From Aureimonas ureilytica (lineage in GTDB: Bacteria; Pseudomonadota; Alphaproteobacteria; Rhizobiales; Rhizobiaceae): a DNA stretch of 64,000 bases. The stretch spans positions 1-64,000 of the forward strand of contig NZ_LDQA01000014.1 of assembly GCF_001475935.1 (NCBI RefSeq), written 5' to 3'. The notes under the pieces are model-generated. The model was not told the origin of the DNA. It ran no database searches and worked only from the letters and a program-made list of their open reading frames with translations. Positions 1 to 7,096 of the stretch are shown piece after piece. The number at the start of each line of letters is the position of its first letter. Position 1 is the first letter of the stretch. Made by a program: the position numbers and the translations under genes.

Positions 1-98
1 CCACGTGGAGCTGGCTCGCAGGCGGTGGTGAGGCCGATCGGGCCGCCGCCCATGATGACGACATCGGTGTCGAAGCTGTCCGACTGGGGAGCAGACAT
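1..98 (-). CDS. FAD-dependent monooxygenase, N-terminal fragment
   Basis: Only the first 32 codons are in the window; the gene runs off the left edge. The start ATG at 98 is preceded by a GAAAGGA ribosome binding site. After a short polar leader the protein has a hydrophobic beta strand followed by GGGPIG, the dinucleotide-binding motif that opens FAD-dependent hydroxylases of the PheA/TfdB type. That family adds oxygen to aromatic or polyketide substrates using FAD and NAD(P)H. The MarR-type gene lies just upstream on the same strand, which suggests a regulator-target pair. The substrate cannot be told from this fragment, and another FAD-linked oxidoreductase is possible. Confidence 0.7.
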   Translation of the reverse strand, partial: MSAPQSDSFDTDVVIMGGGPIGLTTACEPAPR

Positions 99-130
99 GG
101 GGATCCTTTCGCCGCAATTGCCGCGGCTGT

Positions 131-186
131 GACTGGAGACTGGGAGACTGGAGACTGGAGACTGGAGACTGGAGACTGGAGACTGG
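131..186. repeat. Heptanucleotide tandem repeat (GACTGGA)n
   Basis: Eight head-to-tail copies of GACTGGA are seen; the second copy has an extra G (8 bp) and the last is cut to GACTGG. The tract lies between the end of the MarR-type gene (209) and the start of the monooxygenase gene (98), so it is in the leader or promoter region of the latter. Copy-number change by slippage would alter spacing there. Confidence 0.95.
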
Positions 187-208
187 CAGCGTCGCTGGAG
201 GACAGCGC

Positions 209-649
209 TCAGGGAAGTGCGTCGTTCATTTCTCGTAGGACCGCGATGGCCACGGCGAGGCGTTCGGCGCCGATCTTGTCGAGAAGGGCTTCGTCAAGCG
301 GCGCGACCGCCCGCTCCGTGGCGGCGAGCGCTTCCTGCCCCGCCTCGGTCAGGACGATAAGCTTTGCGCGTTGGTGGTGGGGGTTGGCCTCGAGCGCGAC
401 CAAACCGCGTTCGGCAAGCAGATCGACGACACGTTGCACCGCTTGACGGGTCAGACCCATGTTGCGGGCGATATGAGCGACGGGAAGGGGTGCGGGCGCG
501 TAGCCAAGCGCACCCAACACCTGCCACCATGCGGTGCTGAGACCGAGGGGGCGGACCAACGCGTTACCGGTCTCGACGAGGCGCCCGTTCGTCTCGAAGA
601 CAGCGATGGAGAGCTGCCGAACCAGTGTGGATTGATCGCTCTCGTTCAT
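209..649 (-). CDS. MarR-family transcriptional regulator
   Basis: A 146-residue protein of normal MarR length. The chosen ATG at 649 follows an AGGTGG ribosome binding site; the open frame continues upstream but without family similarity. The central part has the winged-helix pattern: a hydrophobic helix, then PVAHIARNMGLTRQAVQRVV as helix-turn-helix (about residues 60-80), then a wing with HHQRAK and LTEAG, the usual MarR sequence before the C-terminal dimer helix. MarR proteins are dimeric repressors released by small phenolic ligands, and they commonly sit next to the genes they control. The adjacent downstream monooxygenase gene is the obvious candidate target. No operator palindrome stood out. 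Confidence 0.9.
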   Translation of the reverse strand: MNESDQSTLVRQLSIAVFETNGRLVETGNALVRPLGLSTAWWQVLGALGYAPAPLPVAHIARNMGLTRQAVQRVVDLLAERGLVALEANPHHQRAKLIVLTEAGQEALAATERAVAPLDEALLDKIGAERLAVAIAVLREMNDALP

Positions 650-841
650 TGACCACCTATCGTCACATCGACAACAGGCTGTCAAATCGGAAGCGAGTGG
701 TTTGGTTCCGCAGCATCGTAACGGCTGAGCATCCTTTAATGGATACATGCCCAACGGATACCTATGCCATCTCAGCGATTGCCAGCGTCGTATTAAGATG
801 GATGTTCCGACAGCCGGCAGCTTTCCTTCTACCTTTACCGC

Positions 842-860
842 AAAGCGGACCATCCGCTTT
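842..860. terminator. Short hairpin downstream of the leftmost phage gene
   Basis: AAAGCGGA and TCCGCTTT are perfectly complementary 8-bp arms with a 3-nt loop, lying just after the stop of the minus-strand gene that ends at 877. There is no clear U-tract, so termination is inferred from position. It also marks the approximate left limit of recognisable phage sequence; the rest of 650-876 shows no gene and no tRNA. Confidence 0.4.
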
Positions 861-876
861 CCACCCTACCCCGTCA

Positions 877-1281
877 TCACACGTCTCCGAACAGCGACAT
901 CTGCGCGGCCGGCGCCCTCGGCTTCGCCACCTCCACCGGCACGCGGACGGCCGGTAAACTCGGCGCCCGAGCCAGCCTCTCCGCGTGCAGCCGTTGGGTC
1001 TCGGCGAGGCGACGGGCCTGACGCTCCGGGGTGTCATCGCGCACTTCGGTCGGGTGACAGGGACGGAGGTCGATCCGGAGGAAGCCGAGCTTGCATGCCG
1101 CCCTGCGCTCGTCGGGAGTCGACCCCTTCCCGTTCGACGGCTCGTGGTCGAGGCGAGACCAGACGGCCTCGACGAAGGCGATCTCGCCGAGCACACGGTC
1201 GAGGACGGGGCCGGTGCACCGCTCGGTGGCGGTGGCGCGGAGGCGGTCGATCTGGGAGATGCGGCGTTCGGCCGGGGTCAC
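877..1281 (-). CDS. Phage protein of unknown function with C-terminal clamp-binding-like motif
   Basis: A basic 134-residue protein that I do not recognise. Its last eight residues are QMSLFGDV (880-903). QMSLF fits the pentapeptide QL(S/D)LF used by many bacterial replication and repair proteins to bind the DNA polymerase III beta clamp, and the motif is at a free C-terminus, where such motifs usually occur. The same prophage encodes its own beta clamp at 34888-35994, which makes the match more meaningful. The rest is helical and Arg-rich without enzyme motifs. It overlaps the upstream gene by 4 bp, so the two are probably translated from one transcript. Confidence 0.6.
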   Translation of the reverse strand: MTPAERRISQIDRLRATATERCTGPVLDRVLGEIAFVEAVWSRLDHEPSNGKGSTPDERRAACKLGFLRIDLRPCHPTEVRDDTPERQARRLAETQRLHAERLARAPSLPAVRVPVEVAKPRAPAAQMSLFGDV

Positions 1282-2066
1282 GACGCCCTCCTCCCACCCG
1301 CCTTGTACGCCTCGACGAAGCTCTCGACGATCGCGGGCACCATCCTCGGGTCGATACCCTCCAGGGCGCGGACGGGGATGCGGAGCATATCAGGACCGCC
1401 GAGGTCGACACGGATCGCCCAGTTCGTGATCTCGACCGATCCGGTGTGACCCGGCATCGACCTGACCTTAGCTGCGATCAGGGCGCGAAGACGGTCGAAG
1501 TACTCCTCGCGGTCCCAGAACTCGTCGCTAGTGAGCATCTCGGGCTCTGGCTTCACCTTCGACAGAACGTCGAGCAGGATGGCGTCGGTCTCCTCCTGAC
1601 AGTCGACCTTGTGAAACTCGGGGATGCCGCATCCGGCGGCATAGGAGCGCTCGGCGATCTCGCGGATGGCATTGGCCGGCGCGACGACGATCTGCATGTG
1701 GGGCGGCTGGTCCGGATCGTCGTGGTTGCCGACGACGAAGTTCTGGCTGCAGGTCGGTGTCTCGTGAACCGTGTTCATGATTTGTCCTCCAAATGGAAAA
1801 GATTGGGCCGAGCGAGCGGCAGGATGAATGGCGGGCAACAGGTGCAGGCGGTCGAGCGCGTCCTCGACGATCTCGGCCGGGGTCTTGCCGTCCAGGTCTG
1901 TCACGGGAAGACGGAGCCAGCGGTTCGTCAGCAGGCTGTAGAAGAACCACTGCGTCCCGGCGTACGACAGGACGGCCCACGCGTCCCGCAAGTTCGCCTG
2001 GGTCACGATCGGGAACCGGACGAGAGCCGGGGTGGCGTCGAGGTGGAAGCGGACGGCAGGGTTCAC
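1278..2066 (-). CDS. Hypothetical phage protein with a strong internal start
   Basis: The reading frame from GTG 2066 encodes 262 residues. The GTG has a GGAGGTGAG ribosome binding site and overlaps the stop of a possible short upstream frame. Inside, at 1778, an ATG in the same frame is preceded by GGAGGACAAATC, a ribosome binding site at least as good as the first. No stop separates the two, so either a full-length and a 166-residue product are both made, or two former genes were fused. The first 96 residues contain a Trp/Phe/Tyr-rich stretch; the remainder is acidic and mixed alpha/beta. No known domain is recognised. Confidence 0.6.
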   Translation of the reverse strand: MNPAVRFHLDATPALVRFPIVTQANLRDAWAVLSYAGTQWFFYSLLTNRWLRLPVTDLDGKTPAEIVEDALDRLHLLPAIHPAARSAQSFPFGGQIMNTVHETPTCSQNFVVGNHDDPDQPPHMQIVVAPANAIREIAERSYAAGCGIPEFHKVDCQEETDAILLDVLSKVKPEPEMLTSDEFWDREEYFDRLRALIAAKVRSMPGHTGSVEITNWAIRVDLGGPDMLRIPVRALEGIDPRMVPAIVESFVEAYKAGGRRAS

Positions 2067-2156
2067 GACCTCACCTCCATCCCGAGGCGACTTGCGACGA
2101 CCGGATGGCACTCGCGCAGCCAGTCGTCCTCGCCCTCCTCCAAATCGTCAGGTCGA

Positions 2157-2639
2157 TCATGACGGGCGAATCCTGATCTCGACCCTCGGATCGTCGCGCA
2201 GCATGCGAAGGGCCATCCCGGCCGCCTGGATCGCGATGCACTGAACCTCGTCGGCCGCCCACGTCGGGGTCGCCCTGCGCGACAGTTCGGCGATGATCGC
2301 CACCATCGAATCCGGACGAGCCACTCTGGCCTCGCGGTCGCGCATGTCGAGATGGACGAGTCGCCTGTAGACGTCACGGCGGGACACGCCGAGGGCCTTG
2401 CGGATGAACGGCAACGAGCGGCCGGCCTCGACCATCTCGCGGAGAGAGGTGTCCATCTCGGTCGACCAGGCGACGGTCGTGCGCTGGTAGCCCATCTGAG
2501 CGCGACGCAGGATCACGGTGATGATTGGGATGTCGAACATCTCCGCGATGTCCTTCGACGACATGTCGGATCCTAGAAAGGTGCCGAGGATGGCGTCTTC
2601 TTCGAGCGTGTAGTCGGTGTTCCGGGGCATCTTGCTCAC
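2157..2639 (-). CDS. Helix-turn-helix phage regulator, GcrA/SANT-like
   Basis: A 160-residue protein with two successive helix-turn-helix-like segments: residues about 10-45 (TLEEDAILGTF, then DIAEMFDIPIITV) and about 55-95 (WSTEMDTSLREMVEAGRS, then RKALGVSRRDVYRRL). A leading Trp or Tyr, an acidic helix, and a Gly-Val-Ser-Arg turn are the pattern of SANT/Myb-like and GcrA-like DNA-binding domains of alphaproteobacteria and their phages. Its start overlaps the end of the next upstream gene by 4 bp. Between its stop and 2066 there is about 90 bp in which a short acidic frame could be translated, but it has no good start. Role inferred as transcription control. Confidence 0.6.
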   Translation of the reverse strand: MSKMPRNTDYTLEEDAILGTFLGSDMSSKDIAEMFDIPIITVILRRAQMGYQRTTVAWSTEMDTSLREMVEAGRSLPFIRKALGVSRRDVYRRLVHLDMRDREARVARPDSMVAIIAELSRRATPTWAADEVQCIAIQAAGMALRMLRDDPRVEIRIRPS

Positions 2640-3226
2640 GACTGGCTCTCCTCGTTGACGACGGTCAGCACGTACGCCCTCACCTGTCGGATCTGGGCGC
2701 CCTTCCGCTTCAGCTTGTGCACGTACACACGCACCTGCTGGATCGGGACGCGGCCGGCGACGGTCAGTTCTTCCGGCGTCGCGGGTCCGGCGGCGAGACG
2801 GTCGGCCATCCGGCGCATGACGCGGCTCGTCGACTCGAGGTGCGGCTGGGCATCGGCGACGTAGCGGTGGACGTACTGGATTTCATGACCGTCGGCGCGC
2901 AGCAGGGCCATCGACACCCTCACCGCGTTGACCGCGCTCGAACCGGGGGACTTGGGGACGTGAAGCGCCGTCAGGTCATCGACCGTCGCCGCATGCCCGT
3001 CCGCCTCCTTCAGCAGATCGAGGATGCGGTCGGCCAGCGTCGGCGTTTCCGGGCGCATACCGGCCAGGCTGTGAGTCGACAGGTGCGGGAGGCGGCGCTC
3101 GACGTACTCCGTCGGCAACTGGAGGCGCTCGCCGATCCCGCGAGGCGTCAGACCGCGCACGTGAGCGGCGTAGATCTTCGCATCCATCGGACGCTGCGCC
3201 CCTCTGTTAACGCTCACCAAGGACAT
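2636..3226 (-). CDS. Putative winged-helix DNA-binding phage protein
   Basis: A 196-residue basic protein. Residues about 15-45 (IYAAHVRGLTPRGIGERLQLP) look like a helix-turn-helix. A later stretch (residues about 140-185) has the form of a second small winged helix, with TPEELTVAGRVPIQQVRVYVHKL followed by a basic beta hairpin. Two DNA-binding units would suit a repressor or a replication initiator-like regulator. It is transcribed away from the ribbon-helix-helix gene at 3331, with a 10-bp inverted repeat in the shared promoter region, and is the first gene of a leftward set with 4-bp overlaps. No catalytic motif is seen. Confidence 0.55.
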   Translation of the reverse strand: MSLVSVNRGAQRPMDAKIYAAHVRGLTPRGIGERLQLPTEYVERRLPHLSTHSLAGMRPETPTLADRILDLLKEADGHAATVDDLTALHVPKSPGSSAVNAVRVSMALLRADGHEIQYVHRYVADAQPHLESTSRVMRRMADRLAAGPATPEELTVAGRVPIQQVRVYVHKLKRKGAQIRQVRAYVLTVVNEESQS

Positions 3227-3242
3227 CGAAAAACTCTCATAA

Positions 3243-3275
3243 CCGGTACGTCATTTACAAAATAAGACGTACCGG
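3243..3275. promoter_or_regulatory. Palindromic operator in a divergent promoter
   Basis: CCGGTACGTC (3243-3252) and GACGTACCGG (3266-3275) form a perfect 10-bp inverted repeat around a 13-bp AT-rich spacer. It lies between the divergent genes starting at 3226 and 3331. A further GGTACG occurs at about 3302. Position and symmetry fit a dimeric repressor site, with the ribbon-helix-helix protein encoded at 3331 the leading candidate; that assignment is inference. Confidence 0.7.
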
Positions 3276-3330
3276 ATACGAACGTCAATGACCTGTTAAT
3301 AGGTACGCGAAATAAATCTTGGAGAGGGCT

Positions 3331-3549
3331 ATGATCGCAGCCACGAATCAAATCGAGGAGGCAGCACGGGTGGGCCGGAAGCTCCGATACCCCGAGCACA
3401 TCAACGTCGCCGTTCCCGAGGGGACCAAGGCTCGTCTCGACGCCCTGCTCGACGACGGCGAGGAGCGGCTGTCTCTGATCCGAGATGCCTTGGAGCGTGA
3501 GATCAGGCGCCGGGAGAGGCTGTCGAAAAAGATTTCCGACAACGACTGA
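3331..3549 (+). CDS. Ribbon-helix-helix-type phage regulator
   Basis: A 72-residue basic protein. ATG 3331 is chosen because GGAGAGG lies 3-9 bp upstream; a TTG at 3319 is in frame but would place that site inside the gene. The segment HINVAVPEGTKARLDALL followed by a second basic helix (SLIRDALEREIRRRERL) has the strand-helix-helix pattern of Arc/CopG/MetJ-type repressors, in which a short beta strand reads DNA. It is divergent from a DNA-binding protein gene across a perfect palindrome, an arrangement like a phage genetic switch or an autoregulated repressor. No toxin gene follows, so an antitoxin role is not indicated. Confidence 0.65.
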   Translation: MIAATNQIEEAARVGRKLRYPEHINVAVPEGTKARLDALLDDGEERLSLIRDALEREIRRRERLSKKISDND

Positions 3550-3613
3550 TTGTCGCTTGCCGAAGACGCGGCCAGTCTGAAAAGCGGCGATCATGCCGCC
3601 CGGAGATCAGATC

Positions 3614-4255
3614 ATGTGGAAGGCAATCAGAGCGGCCCTGGGGGCCATCACCAACGCGCTATCAATGACGACGTCGATGTTCGCCAACGGCCTGTGGTGG
3701 ATGGACCGGACGGTGACGAACACCTGGAACTGGATTGCTCGATCGACGTCGGGAACGAACTACCGGCCGGCCCCGGTTCACGACGCCGAGCGTCACGTGG
3801 ACGCGATCGTCGAGCGCGCACCCGAGCCTGTCACTCCCGCCGACGACATGGCCGATCGCGGACGTCAGGTCCGTTCCGCGGCGACGCGCATTCTATGTGG
3901 TGATCGTACGGCCGGAGCCGATCTCCCGTCAGACGTCAGGCTTTGGTTGCTCGCGCTCGACAAGCCCGACCTGAGGATCGTCCTGGCGGCGAGCGACACG
4001 ATGATCGGTCGCCATGCGTCGGGTGACGTGTGCATCAAGGGAACTGGTGGCCGGCCGGTACCCACGCCCGACGTCGAGCGTGACCTCCTGACGATCAAGC
4101 GAAGGGAGGAGGCACTGACGCGGGACATCTCCGCGCAGGAGCGGCAGCACCTCGAAGACCTCTTGGCGGTTCGATCGACGAGGGCGATGGAGGCTCTCGA
4201 CGAGCCCGACGTCGACGAGCCGCAAGCAGTCCCGGCCCCTCGCCTCGTCGCCTAG
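3614..4255 (+). CDS. Hypothetical phage protein
   Basis: A 213-residue protein from ATG 3614, with GGAG about 10 bp upstream. The first 50 residues are hydrophobic and aromatic (MWKAIRAALGAI, LWWMDRTVTNTWNWIA) and may insert in or lie on the membrane. The rest is charged and helical, ending in an acidic Pro-rich tail (EPDVDEPQAVPAP). No domain is recognised. The gene follows the ribbon-helix-helix gene on the same strand and overlaps the convergent gene at 4252 by 4 bp. It could be an anti-restriction, exclusion or regulatory protein; nothing in the sequence decides. Confidence 0.5.
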   Translation: MWKAIRAALGAITNALSMTTSMFANGLWWMDRTVTNTWNWIARSTSGTNYRPAPVHDAERHVDAIVERAPEPVTPADDMADRGRQVRSAATRILCGDRTAGADLPSDVRLWLLALDKPDLRIVLAASDTMIGRHASGDVCIKGTGGRPVPTPDVERDLLTIKRREEALTRDISAQERQHLEDLLAVRSTRAMEALDEPDVDEPQAVPAPRLVA

Positions 4256-4539
4256 CGCTTCATCATGAGAAGCGCGTTCTGCAGGGCCAAGTCGGCCAGG
4301 CGCTTCTCCAGATCAGCGGCCCGTGCAGCCTCACGGTCGGCGCGGGCCCGTTCGGACCGATAAGCACGGGCGAGCTTGTCGAAAGCGCGGATCTCGTCGT
4401 CCCTGATGGCCCCGGCATCGGCAGCAGCCTGGTAGGCCCTGGCCCGGTTCACGCCACGGGCATAGGCGCCGGCGGCACCGCCGATGACCATCCCGGTTGC
4501 CATGCCCATCGCGGCGACGTGACCAAAGTGCGATGCCAT
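4252..4539 (-). CDS. Small protein with Gly-rich membrane segment and coiled coil
   Basis: A 95-residue protein; ATG 4539 is preceded by GAGGATCGAAGA, a usable ribosome binding site. Residues about 8-28 are Gly/Ala/Met-rich (MGMATGMVIGGAAGAYA), resembling a glycine-zipper membrane helix. Residues about 50-90 are a heptad-like run of Arg, Glu, Ala and Leu (coiled coil). It is divergent from the coiled-coil gene at 4573 with only 33 bp between. The function is unknown; a membrane-anchored phage accessory protein fits. Confidence 0.5.
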   Translation of the reverse strand: MASHFGHVAAMGMATGMVIGGAAGAYARGVNRARAYQAAADAGAIRDDEIRAFDKLARAYRSERARADREAARAADLEKRLADLALQNALLMMKR

Positions 4540-4572
4540 TCTTCGATCCTCATGATCCGGCGGAGTCAGCAG

Positions 4573-5307
4573 ATGACCACACCAGACCCTAACAAACGAC
4601 TAACGCCAGAAGACGCCGCGGCTCTGAACCGGAGGGCCGCAGCCATGCGCCAGGCCGACCGTCGGGCCCGGAAGAAGCTTCTGGACGCGGAGGAGGCCCG
4701 TCTCGTCGCCGAACGTGAGGCCGAGGCCAAGGCCCTTGAGGCAGCACGCGTCGAACGGATGGCCGATCTCGAGAAGCGTCTCCTGGATGCCCAGACGGCC
4801 CTGCAGGGATGTCAGGAGAGGTTGGACGACGCGACGACGCTACTGGCCCTGCACTACGACACGGTGAGGATCAATGCTGGGGGCGTGTCTAAAGGGGTGT
4901 GCAGGATCATCAACGAGGCGAACGTCATCGCCTTGGATGCCTTCAATGAGGCGACGAAGCGATACTGGACCTGTTTGCCAGAGCAGGCGGTCGAACGGGC
5001 TCACGATCTGATCCGGTCGATTGAGCATCGCATCACCACCCTGCCCTCCGTCGACGACCCGATCACGATCGGCAAGGATGTAACCCTGCCCGGCACCCCC
5101 GTTACTCAGACAGTTCGCAACGCAGATCGACCAGTCGGCAACGCCGATAGGTCACAAGAGGCCAGCCCGATTTCGGAGGAGGAGCAGGCATGGATCGACC
5201 GTCAGGACCGTGACCCGTATGACCCGTACCAAGACTACGTGGAGAGGATGGAGGCGATCGCCGAGGGGAATGAACCCGACGACGATGACGACGGGGAGCG
5301 CTTCTGA
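4573..5307 (+). CDS. Hypothetical coiled-coil phage protein
   Basis: A 244-residue protein starting at ATG 4573 with GGCGGAG upstream. Residues about 25-100 form a long charged helix rich in Ala, Arg and Glu, predicted to be a coiled coil. Residues 100-170 are mixed, with one Cys in GVCRII and one in CLPEQ. The C-terminus is strongly acidic (EPDDDDDGERF). No family is recognised. The gene is followed by a hairpin terminator and then 700 bp of non-coding DNA with repeats. Confidence 0.5.
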   Translation: MTTPDPNKRLTPEDAAALNRRAAAMRQADRRARKKLLDAEEARLVAEREAEAKALEAARVERMADLEKRLLDAQTALQGCQERLDDATTLLALHYDTVRINAGGVSKGVCRIINEANVIALDAFNEATKRYWTCLPEQAVERAHDLIRSIEHRITTLPSVDDPITIGKDVTLPGTPVTQTVRNADRPVGNADRSQEASPISEEEQAWIDRQDRDPYDPYQDYVERMEAIAEGNEPDDDDDGERF

Positions 5308-5343
5308 CACACCAGTGTGACGTCGAGCCAGGAACACCCGCGA

Positions 5344-5376
5344 GGCCGCCCAGGACACCCTGTGGCGGCCTTTCTC
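5344..5376 (+). terminator. Rho-independent-like terminator
   Basis: GGCCGCC (5344-5350) pairs with GGCGGCC (5364-5370), followed by TTTCTCG. It lies 36 bp after the stop of the preceding plus-strand gene. Confidence 0.65.
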
Positions 5377-5401
5377 GTGCGCGGTGCCCGGATCATCGTC
5401 G

Positions 5402-5529
5402 CGTGACGTCACGGCGATCCTGGGCGATCTCTGACGGTCGTGGCAGGGCGGCCGGCGTGTGGTGGCGTGGTGGCGGGCCAGGAGGGCGTGACGTCACGGT
5501 GAAGGGCCGGTCGGAAGCGTGACGTCACG
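5402..5529. repeat. Three copies of the 12-bp palindrome CGTGACGTCACG
   Basis: Perfect palindromes CGTGACGTCACG lie at 5402-5413, 5487-5498 and 5518-5529, with a weaker TGTGACGTCGAG near 5317. They occupy the left part of the 700-bp non-coding stretch 5308-6009. Three identical palindromes this close together are not expected by chance. Binding of a dimeric phage protein as operator, enhancer or origin element is inferred. Confidence 0.75.
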
Positions 5530-5653
5530 CTGGACGGGATCGGGTCAGGGCCGGCGACCAGGCGGATGGGGCGGCGTCGAGGTCGAGGGTCGGGCGTGTC
5601 AGGATGGGATGGTGACGTATCGGGTGGATCGAGGGAGCGAGGGTGGAGGACTG

Positions 5654-5868
5654 CCTCCCGAAGGAGAGCTTCTCTTTTCGATTCGAGACGGTTACGTCGC
5701 GATTTCGTTTGACAGAGGTGCACTTACCTGGATAAGTGAGCGACAGCGAGCTTATCTAAACAATAGTTAGTTCTGTTCGCTACGCTCACAGAACGTACCT
5801 TCTGCAGAGATCTCGGTTTGCGTGGTCTTGCGTGAAGAATCGAAAAGAGAAGTTTTTCCTGCGGGGAG
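5654..5868. repeat. Element bounded by about 30-bp inverted repeats
   Basis: CTTCTCTTTTCGATTC (5669-5684) is repeated inverted as GAATCGAAAAGAGAAG (5837-5852). Similarity continues outward through CTCCCG..AGGA to give imperfect arms of about 30 bp. The 150 bp between is AT-rich relative to its surroundings and holds two hairpins: CACTTA/TAAGTG (5721-5738) and GTTCTGT/ACAGAAC near 5770-5794. No transposase is present. It could be a MITE-like insertion, a replication or packaging signal, or a large RNA structure. Confidence 0.65.
5709..5738 (+). promoter_or_regulatory. Possible sigma70 promoter with overlapping operator
   Basis: TTGACA (5709-5714) is followed 16 bp later by GATAAG (5731-5736), a fair match to -35/-10 elements. 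The perfect inverted repeat CACTTA-6-TAAGTG (5721-5738) covers the spacer and -10, where a repressor would block transcription toward the gene at 6010. The remainder of 5870-6009 shows no gene. Confidence 0.45.
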
Positions 5869-6009
5869 AGACTGATCTGACCTCGGTGACGCTGACACAG
5901 ACTGGAAAGGTGGGTGACGCTGAGATGCTCGGCCCGACCCACTCGGAGACACCCCCGCTCCGGAACACCGCCCCCGCGCCCTGGCCCCTTCTCACGAGGA
6001 CCAGACACC

Positions 6010-6954
6010 ATGACCACCGACACCGTGCAGAAGTCACTCCCTCTCTGGATCGCCTGTCCCGCCGCATCTCTGTGCCCCGGTGACGCCATCCGGGTGACCC
6101 GCGACGTCGGCCTCCTGACCGGACGCCGGATGACCAACGGGCGCCCCGAGTACGTCACCGTGCCGACTGGTAGCGGCCACTACCCTGGCAAGCCAAAGAG
6201 GAAGCCCACCACCGTCCGCCTCTCCGGACGCGTTCTCGACGTTGTTGACAGGCCTGCGACCGGAACACGTCCAGCCGGCCGGTACGTACGCATCGAGTGG
6301 ATCGGGACGGCCACTGCATGCGACCCCCGCGCCGACCTACCGATCCTTTACCATCCTTACGAAGAGGCGGCGGCCAAACTCGATCTACCCGGTATAGACC
6401 TCGCCAGGGCGCGTGAGGAAGGTCCCCAGGACCGAAACCGTTCGGCCGGCCTTGAGTGGCTCCGGGAGCGTCTGGTGAAAGCCTGTGGCGACCGTGATCC
6501 CGCCGAGGCGCTGTCGCGCTGCGTCGATCCTCGTGAGGTCAGACGCCGCCGTCCGGGTGGAAGCCTCGAAGGCCGACACCTCTTCACGATCGGCTCCCAC
6601 GTCGCTCAGGACGTGCTGGACGGTGTGGCTCCCGTCAGGGAATGGATGATCCGCCAGATCGACGGACGCGTCGAGATCCCGACCGCTCACCACCTCGACG
6701 ATTTCGATCCCGTGCAGGTCCAGGACTATCTGTACCCACCCGGCTCGCCGGCTCGCGAAGAGGTCGATCAGGTTCAGGCTATACAGGAGGCTCACCCGAC
6801 CGCTGTGATCCGCCTTGTTCGCCAGAGACCTACGGACCCGTCCGAGCCCGACGAAGCCCTTCCTACCCCTTCTCCGGCGCCCTCGCCGACCATCTTCAAG
6901 GTCGACCCGAGCCTGTACGCGCAGCCCGATGAAGATGACCTGATCTACGAGTAG
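6010..6954 (+). CDS. Hypothetical phage protein
   Basis: A 314-residue protein starting at ATG 6010, with GAGGA about 12 bp upstream; the frame is open further left but without a ribosome binding site. The N-terminal 100 residues are rich in beta-type sequence with many Gly, Thr and Pro (CPGDAIRVTRDVG, RYVRIEWIG), like a small barrel domain. The middle is basic and helical; the tail is Pro-rich and acidic, ending DEDDLIYE. No known family is recognised. It stands alone between the repeat-rich region and the gene at 7097. Confidence 0.55.
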   Translation: MTTDTVQKSLPLWIACPAASLCPGDAIRVTRDVGLLTGRRMTNGRPEYVTVPTGSGHYPGKPKRKPTTVRLSGRVLDVVDRPATGTRPAGRYVRIEWIGTATACDPRADLPILYHPYEEAAAKLDLPGIDLARAREEGPQDRNRSAGLEWLRERLVKACGDRDPAEALSRCVDPREVRRRRPGGSLEGRHLFTIGSHVAQDVLDGVAPVREWMIRQIDGRVEIPTAHHLDDFDPVQVQDYLYPPGSPAREEVDQVQAIQEAHPTAVIRLVRQRPTDPSEPDEALPTPSPAPSPTIFKVDPSLYAQPDEDDLIYE

Positions 6955-7096
6955 AGTGCTGATTCCGAAGGAGAAAATGTCGTCGAAACCCTTGCCGAAC
7001 GCGGGTGACCAGCACATAATCCAGGTGCTTTAGACGTGATCATGACTAGGCCGGCCGGTGACCCCGAGCCGGCCATTTTTTCGATCGGGGGATCGG

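Noticed and set aside
131-186. CRISPR-like array
   Set aside because: The units are contiguous 7-bp repeats without spacers. No spaced direct repeats of CRISPR type were seen anywhere in the window.
2063-2377. A 104-codon minus-strand gene between 2063 and 2377
   Set aside because: Most of it overlaps the helix-turn-helix gene in another frame. Only the last 35 codons look protein-like and they have no good start, though the stop does overlap the next GTG.
3331-3549. Toxin-antitoxin system
   Set aside because: The ribbon-helix-helix gene has no adjacent toxin-like gene; the next gene is 213 codons long, 65 bp away and without toxin motifs.
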